Origin: Croceibacterium_B sp963811255
GTDB lineage: Bacteria; Pseudomonadota; Alphaproteobacteria; Sphingomonadales; Sphingomonadaceae
NCBI GenBank assembly: GCA_963811255.1
Contig: CAWEQI010000003.1
Span: 1,116,001-1,180,000, forward strand
DNA length: 64,000 nucleotides
Reading direction: 5' to 3'
Below the pieces are notes generated by a model. The model did no database searches. It was not told the origin of the DNA and saw only the letters and a list, made by a program, of their open reading frames with translations. Shown piece after piece: positions 60,283 to 64,000 of the stretch; position 1 is the stretch's first letter, and each line of letters begins with the position of its first letter. The position numbers and the translations under genes are program-made.

Positions 60283-60747
60283 TCAGTCGATGTCCGGGCG
60301 CTTGAGCTGGGCGCGGATGGCGCCTTTCGGATAATCCTTGGTGTGGACGTTGACGTAGAAGTTGCCCGGGTTGGCGATGATTTCGCTGGCGAGCGCCGGG
60401 CTGACGGCGGTGCAGGTATCGGACAGATCGTGCACCGGGGTGACCAGCGGGATCACCACCGGGCCGGCGGTGTTCGGAGCGCCGCGGTGGATGTGCGCGG
60501 CGGTCGGCGTCGAGATGCCGGCGGTGCCGAGGGTGTAGCAGATGCGGCTCTTCGCCGGGTCGACCCAGGCCGAGAACTCGCCGCTGCCGTTGGGATCGCC
60601 CGGCGGCACTTCGGCCTTGCCGTCGAGCGTGCCGACCAGCGCGGTGCCGGTGTGGTAGGGATTGGGCCCCGCCGCGCCGGTGGTGGCGCAGGCGGCGAGC
60701 GCCGGCGCGAGGGCGGACAGAGCGATCAGGGCGGTCAACGGCTTCAT
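60283..60747 (-). CDS. CHRD domain lipoprotein
   Basis: 154 residues from the ATG at 60747, with AGGAGGAAA upstream. Lipobox at Cys20 (LAAC). The CHRD domain is clear: LDGKAEVPPGDPNGSGEFSAWV, RICYTLGTAGISTPTAAHIHRGAPNTAGPVV and NPGNFYVNVHTKDYPKGAIRAQL. CHRD domains come from animal chordin; the bacterial function is unknown, though HIHRG-type histidines suggest metal binding. First of three related genes on this strand. Confidence 0.9.
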   Translation of the reverse strand: MKPLTALIALSALAPALAACATTGAAGPNPYHTGTALVGTLDGKAEVPPGDPNGSGEFSAWVDPAKSRICYTLGTAGISTPTAAHIHRGAPNTAGPVVIPLVTPVHDLSDTCTAVSPALASEIIANPGNFYVNVHTKDYPKGAIRAQLKRPDID

Positions 60748-61152
60748 GGCAGGCTTTCCTCCTCCGACGAGCTCGGAACGAGCGGTCGAGCAATGCCTGC
60801 TGAACGCGACGAGGCGCACCCCGGTTCCGACGAGCCGGGCCTGGCGGTGAGGGTGAGGGGGAAGCGCCGCGCGGGCGCCTCCCCCTCCTTGGCCTTCTCG
60901 CGAGGGCGGCTCGGCGAGGAGCCGGGAGGACTGGGGCCCGGCCGTCCGCCAATTCGCCCCCGCGTCACACGAGCCGGCGACAAGGCCGGCCCGTTCCGCG
61001 CGCGCCCGGGCGGAGGGTTCGGCCGAGCACGCACCGGGGCGATGCCCGAGCGGCCGGGCAAGTTTCCGGCAATGCGGCGGACCGTGCCGCAAGCGCGGGC
61101 GGACGGGGAACCGGCCAACCTGGGTTAGCCGCCCCTGCCCTGTTCGGCGGTC

Positions 61153-61662
61153 CTATCCGGCGGACATCTGGTGCGCGCCGGTGAGCTGCGCGGTAACCGC
61201 GCCGTGCGGGAACGCCGCGGTATCGACGTCGATCGAATAGGCCCGCGGGTTCTTGGCCAGCGCCATCGCCACATCGGCGGGAATCGCCTGGCACGCGCCG
61301 GCGGAGCCGTCGGCCGGGGTCTGCAGCGTGACCACCGCCTTGCCCATCTTGCCAGCCTTGCCCATGTCGATGTGCGCCCCGGTGGGATGTTGCACGGCGG
61401 GCGCGTCGAGCATGTAGCACAGCTGGTGCTTCATCGGGTCGATCACCCCGGTGAACGAGCTGGCCGGGCCGAGCGAGGCGGTGATCGCCGGCTGGTTGGC
61501 CGGCTTGGGCCGCGGGGCGAACCCGCTGCGGCGCGGCGGCGCTTTCTTGGCCTGCGGAGCGGGCGCCTTGGCCCCGCTCTGCGGCGCCGGCTGGGCGGCG
61601 GCCGCGGCGGCCAGCGCCAGGCTGCCGACCGCGAACGCGGCGGATTTCAGAACGATGTGCAT
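61153..61662 (-). CDS. CHRD-like secreted protein, divergent copy 2
   Basis: 169 residues from the ATG at 61662. Signal peptide about 1-24, an Ala/Pro/Lys linker (about 25-60), then a shortened CHRD-like core: FTGVIDPMKHQLCYMLDAP, HPTGAHIDMGKAG and NPRAYSIDVDTAAFPHGAVTAQL. The AHIH of copy 1 is reduced to AHID. Cysteines LCYML and GACQAI may pair. Same family by order of motifs, weak in identity. Confidence 0.75.
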   Translation of the reverse strand: MHIVLKSAAFAVGSLALAAAAAAQPAPQSGAKAPAPQAKKAPPRRSGFAPRPKPANQPAITASLGPASSFTGVIDPMKHQLCYMLDAPAVQHPTGAHIDMGKAGKMGKAVVTLQTPADGSAGACQAIPADVAMALAKNPRAYSIDVDTAAFPHGAVTAQLTGAHQMSAG

Positions 61663-61756
61663 GGTGCCTCCTTGTTTCCTCTGGCGTGCTCTTGACTCCG
61701 GCAAATGGGGCCGCCGCGGGTGAAACTCGCCTGAACGGCGCCCGCGGCCCACATCG

Positions 61757-62200
61757 TCAGCCGGCCGTCCTGACCGGAATCCTGACCATCAGCTTGCCCC
61801 AGGCGGCGGTGCCGTCGGGATAGGCGCTGCTGGCGACGTGGACCGAATAATCGTCGGGATCGCTGGCCAGCTTGCCGGCGAGATCCTTGCCGATGTCGGC
61901 GCAGCCGCCGCTGGTGCCGCCGGTCGGCACGGCGAGGTTGACCACCGCCTTGTTGCTCTTGTTGTCGCGGATGAAGGCGCCGGTGGGGTTGGCCACGTCA
62001 GAGGCGTAGAGCATGTAGCACAGCTGGCCGGTATCGCGGTCGTCGACCCCGGTGAACGCCTGGTTGCCGCCTTCGCCGATATTGGCCTCGAGCACCGCGT
62101 GGGGCATGTACGGCGGCGGCGGCGGTGTCGCGGCGACGGCGGGCGCGGCGATCGCCGCCACTCCAAACGCGAGCGCGGCGGCCCTGACTGCGGTGTGCAT
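61757..62200 (-). CDS. CHRD-like secreted protein, divergent copy 3
   Basis: 147 residues from the ATG at 62200. Signal peptide ending near AVAAT (24). The core has FTGVDDRDTGQLCYMLYASDVANPTGAFIRDNKS and DPDDYSVHVASSAYPDGTAAWGKL, parallel to the previous gene (LCYML, NPTGA, late YPDG). The HIH motif is lost altogether (AFIR). The trio appears to be an old tandem duplication with decay of the histidines in copies 2 and 3. Confidence 0.75.
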   Translation of the reverse strand: MHTAVRAAALAFGVAAIAAPAVAATPPPPPYMPHAVLEANIGEGGNQAFTGVDDRDTGQLCYMLYASDVANPTGAFIRDNKSNKAVVNLAVPTGGTSGGCADIGKDLAGKLASDPDDYSVHVASSAYPDGTAAWGKLMVRIPVRTAG

Positions 62201-62391
62201 CGGTGGTGTCTCCCTCTCTCCAGATTGTAGACCGGCGAAGCGGCATGGCTTTGCGGCGGGTTGAGTGGTTGCCCCTTCCTGTTCCTCGTTTCGGACAAAA
62301 TCAACCTTAGTTTTGCCGGCGGTGTCCGCGCGAAGGCGGTGGCGAGCCCCTGCGATGCTGCTTTGGCGTTGCCGATCGTTCCCTCCCCCGG

Positions 62392-62413
62392 CCCCTCCCG
62401 CAGGCGGGAGGGG
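62392..62413. repeat. REP-like palindrome
   Basis: CCCCTCCCG pairs with CGGGAGGGG over 9 bp around CAGG, inside CCCTCCCCCGGCCCCTCCCG...GGGGAGAGGATGCGGG. Palindromes of this C/G composition are scattered between genes in many sphingomonads. It lies in the 256-nt gap between the third CHRD gene and the HTH/zinc protein gene, in which I see nothing else. Confidence 0.6.
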
Positions 62414-62456
62414 AGAGGATGCGGGAACGACCCTGGGGAGGACGCCGCGCGCATCG

Positions 62457-63425
62457 TCAGCCTGAGGCCGCTCTGGCATCCGGCGCCTCCTCGCCGGGCG
62501 CGGCGGCGGAATCGCCCGCCTCGCGCGCGGCGAGCGCGGCCTTAAACGCCTCCGGGGTGGTCAGCTCCCACCAGCCGTCGAGCCCGTGTTCGAACGCCGC
62601 GAGCTGGACCGCCTCGATCGCGTCCGCCTCGTGGATGTCCGCCGCCAAGGCATCCGGCCGCGGCGCCTCTTTCGGCCGCGCGGCCTCCATCCGCTCGCGC
62701 CGGTTGCCGATCCACTGGCAATTTTCCAACCCCAGCCGCGCAAACGGATCGTTGCACCGCCCGCCGCACAGTTCGCAGGGGGCCACCGGCGGACCGTCCG
62801 CCGAGGAAGATGGAACACCTGGAACACGGTCCAGAGACGTTTTTCCGGGTGCCGGCGGCGGCTCCTCCGGCGCAGCCGGTTCGGCGAGCATCGAGTCCAG
62901 CTCGCACCCGGCGCGCAAGTTCTCGATGACCTCGTCGAGCAGCGGCACCACGGGGCCGAGCTCGGCGCGCTCGGCCAGCTTGTCGAGCCGGGCGAGGTGC
63001 GCCAGCAGCAGCCGCGAATCGTAGCGCCGGCGGCGGGCGATCTCCTCGCCGCGGTAGAACACCGCCTCCTCCACGCCGTCGACCGCGCGGCTGGCGAGCA
63101 CCCCTTCGGCGACCGGGCGCGCCGCCAGGCAGGCCGCATCCCACGCGATCGCGAACAGCGGCGAGCGGGCCCGCGCGCGATAGGCGGTCTGCGGCGAGAC
63201 CCCCGCTGCCCGGGCCGCCGGGCGCGCCTCGCCGGTGGCGGTCAACTGCTCGAGGAACACCGCCTGCCGCTGCGGCGTGAACACGGTCCAGCCGGCGGCG
63301 CCGATGCGATCGGGCGGCAACTCGGCGCCGCTTTCGCCTTCGTGCGGAGTGGATGGGACGGACGGCGGGAGCGGCGGATCGCCGCCGCCGCGCGGCGCGG
63401 GGTTGTTGGCGCAAGGTTCGGACAT
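62457..63425 (-). CDS. HTH and zinc-finger-like protein, terminase-small-subunit-like N-domain
   Basis: 322 residues from the ATG at 63425. After a Pro-rich N-terminus, residues about 49-100 (FTPQRQAVFLEQLTATGEARPAARAAGVSPQTAYRAR) form a helix-turn-helix like that of phage terminase small subunits. A helical middle follows (to about 180). Cys217, Cys220, Cys224 and Cys236 (CELCGGRC...C) look like a zinc site. The C-terminus is acidic and Ala-rich. No phage genes are near, so it is probably a chromosomal DNA-binding protein of unknown role. Confidence 0.7.
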   Translation of the reverse strand: MSEPCANNPAPRGGGDPPLPPSVPSTPHEGESGAELPPDRIGAAGWTVFTPQRQAVFLEQLTATGEARPAARAAGVSPQTAYRARARSPLFAIAWDAACLAARPVAEGVLASRAVDGVEEAVFYRGEEIARRRRYDSRLLLAHLARLDKLAERAELGPVVPLLDEVIENLRAGCELDSMLAEPAAPEEPPPAPGKTSLDRVPGVPSSSADGPPVAPCELCGGRCNDPFARLGLENCQWIGNRRERMEAARPKEAPRPDALAADIHEADAIEAVQLAAFEHGLDGWWELTTPEAFKAALAAREAGDSAAAPGEEAPDARAASG

Positions 63426-63531
63426 CGGCTGTTCTCCGGTTGGAACGAAGGGAGAACAGGCTCTATATGCACAAACGGGGGCTGTAGGAAAATGGTTTTT
63501 TCGGCCGGCGCGGCGATCGCGCGGCGGCGCG

Positions 63532-63726
63532 CTAGGCGCTCGGCGAGGTGCCCTCGCCGTCATCGTCCGGCCGGGCGCCGCGCCAGCGGCGGCGGCGCTG
63601 GCGGTTCTGCGACGTCACCACGCGGCTGAGCCGCTCGCCGAGCCAGTAGGTGCCGACCAGCAGCGCGAGCCCGGCGGCGATGACGATCAGGATGATAGGT
63701 TCCGGCAAACAATGCTCCCACAGCAC
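63532..63726 (-). CDS. Small single-pass membrane protein
   Basis: 64 residues. One membrane helix (about 9-30, PIILIVIAAGLALLVGTYWLG), then a basic stretch (QNRQRRRRWRGARP) and an acidic tail. The positive-inside rule puts the C-terminus in the cytosol. No family recognised. Lies 106 nt downstream of the HTH/zinc gene on the same strand. Confidence 0.55.
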   Translation of the reverse strand: MLWEHCLPEPIILIVIAAGLALLVGTYWLGERLSRVVTSQNRQRRRRWRGARPDDDGEGTSPSA

Positions 63727-63836
63727 GAGGCGGGAGCTATGCCGAAGCTTCTCTCAGTCGCCGCAAGCCCAGTCCTGGTCGGCGATGGGCGGAGTGTACA
63801 CGAGTTGAGGGTTGATGGCTAGGGTGTACCCCTCCA

Positions 63837-63899
63837 CCATCCTTCGGATGGTCCCCCTCCCCCAGCGATCCCCGTCTCCGCAAAGACGGGGAGGATTTT
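63837..63899. repeat. REP-like repeat with two hairpins
   Basis: CCATCCTTCGGATGG (63837-63851) is followed by CCCCCTCCCCCAGCGAT and a second hairpin, CCCCGTCT paired with AGACGGGG (63870-63891), then AGGATTTT. The double palindrome with C-rich connectors is typical of dispersed intergenic repeats in sphingomonads; the second hairpin and its T run could also terminate plus-strand transcription. The rest of the last 260 nt shows no convincing gene. Confidence 0.6.
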
Positions 63900-64000
63900 G
63901 AGGGGGCGGCGTTTCCCGCTACACTCCGGTTACCCACCGCAGCCGGAGCCCTCGCCGCGCCGATGCCCGTTGCCCTGCCGCCCGCGAACGCGCCGCCCGT

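Noticed and set aside
63737..63937. A 66-residue minus-strand open frame near the window end
   Set aside because: It lies over REP-like palindromes; the translation (SLRRRGSLGEGDHPKDGGGVH) is repeat-derived.
63963..64000. ATG and 12 open codons at the right edge (MPVALPPANAPP)
   Set aside because: Possibly the start of a gene beyond the window but too short to support.

Overview
The window is high-GC, densely coded DNA from an alphaproteobacterium, most likely a sphingomonad. The evidence is the gene set: an hrcA-grpE/rph/rdgB/hemW block, a short HExxH 'vgr-related' protein, a glutathione S-transferase that closely resembles the LigF beta-etherase of Sphingobium, DUF6152 secreted proteins, glycine-zipper surface proteins and XerC, ParE and FabD/FabG of alphaproteobacterial type. 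Gene starts often overlap the previous stop by 4 nt (ATGA or GTGA). I see no prophage, insertion sequence, CRISPR array, tRNA or rRNA.

Layout. 1-10.5 kb: the 5' part of dnaK, then a periplasmic copper chaperone, an HExxH protein, a PH-domain protein, indoleamine 2,3-dioxygenase, an isochorismatase-fold hydrolase, hrcA-grpE, rph-rdgB, a CAP protein and hemW. 10.5-17.5 kb: xerC, a DedA protein, gshB, rsmI-yraN, an LpoA-like lipoprotein and parE. 17.5-24.9 kb is an accessory stretch: a monoheme cytochrome fused to an outer-membrane barrel (Cyc2-like) overlapping a small class I cytochrome c, an O-methyltransferase, DUF817, a soluble chemoreceptor, the LigF-like transferase and two secreted proteins. 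25-38 kb: NamZ-type muramidase, tyrS, PilZ, an MFS exporter, cysK, DUF6152 and a secreted partner, dienelactone hydrolase, fabG-fabD, LD-carboxypeptidase, mpl and an old-yellow-enzyme homologue. 38.5-42.7 kb: rpsF-rpsR-rplI with a terminator, an AAHS transporter with a TfdA/TauD dioxygenase, a decayed histidine kinase and a small putative RHH protein behind a perfect inverted repeat. 42.7-51.2 kb: hydrolase and GFA protein, rlmN, two tandem glycine-zipper genes, an amidohydrolase, a membrane cytochrome c, CinA C-domain protein and a NAD synthetase fused to a helix-turn-helix domain. 51.2-59 kb: YceI, a pteridine-reductase-like SDR, cytochrome b plus molybdopterin protein, cfa, MATE, a possible permuted papain-fold protein and argG. 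59-64 kb: a gene-free region of about 780 nt with clustered DnaA-box-like 9-mers and many strong stems, then RlpA, three CHRD-type secreted proteins, an HTH/zinc protein and REP-like repeats.

Functional themes. Murein turnover is well represented (NamZ, LD-carboxypeptidase, Mpl, RlpA, LpoA-like). Electron transfer is another (Cyc2-like/cyt c pair, membrane cyt c with CQDCH, cytochrome b with a sulfite-oxidase-fold partner). Aromatic or xenobiotic catabolism is suggested by LigF-like, AAHS plus TfdA-like, dienelactone hydrolase, amidohydrolase and OYE genes. The least ordinary elements are the cytochrome-porin pair, the structured non-coding segment after argG and the HTH-NadE fusion. All assignments are from reading the sequence; no searches were run.
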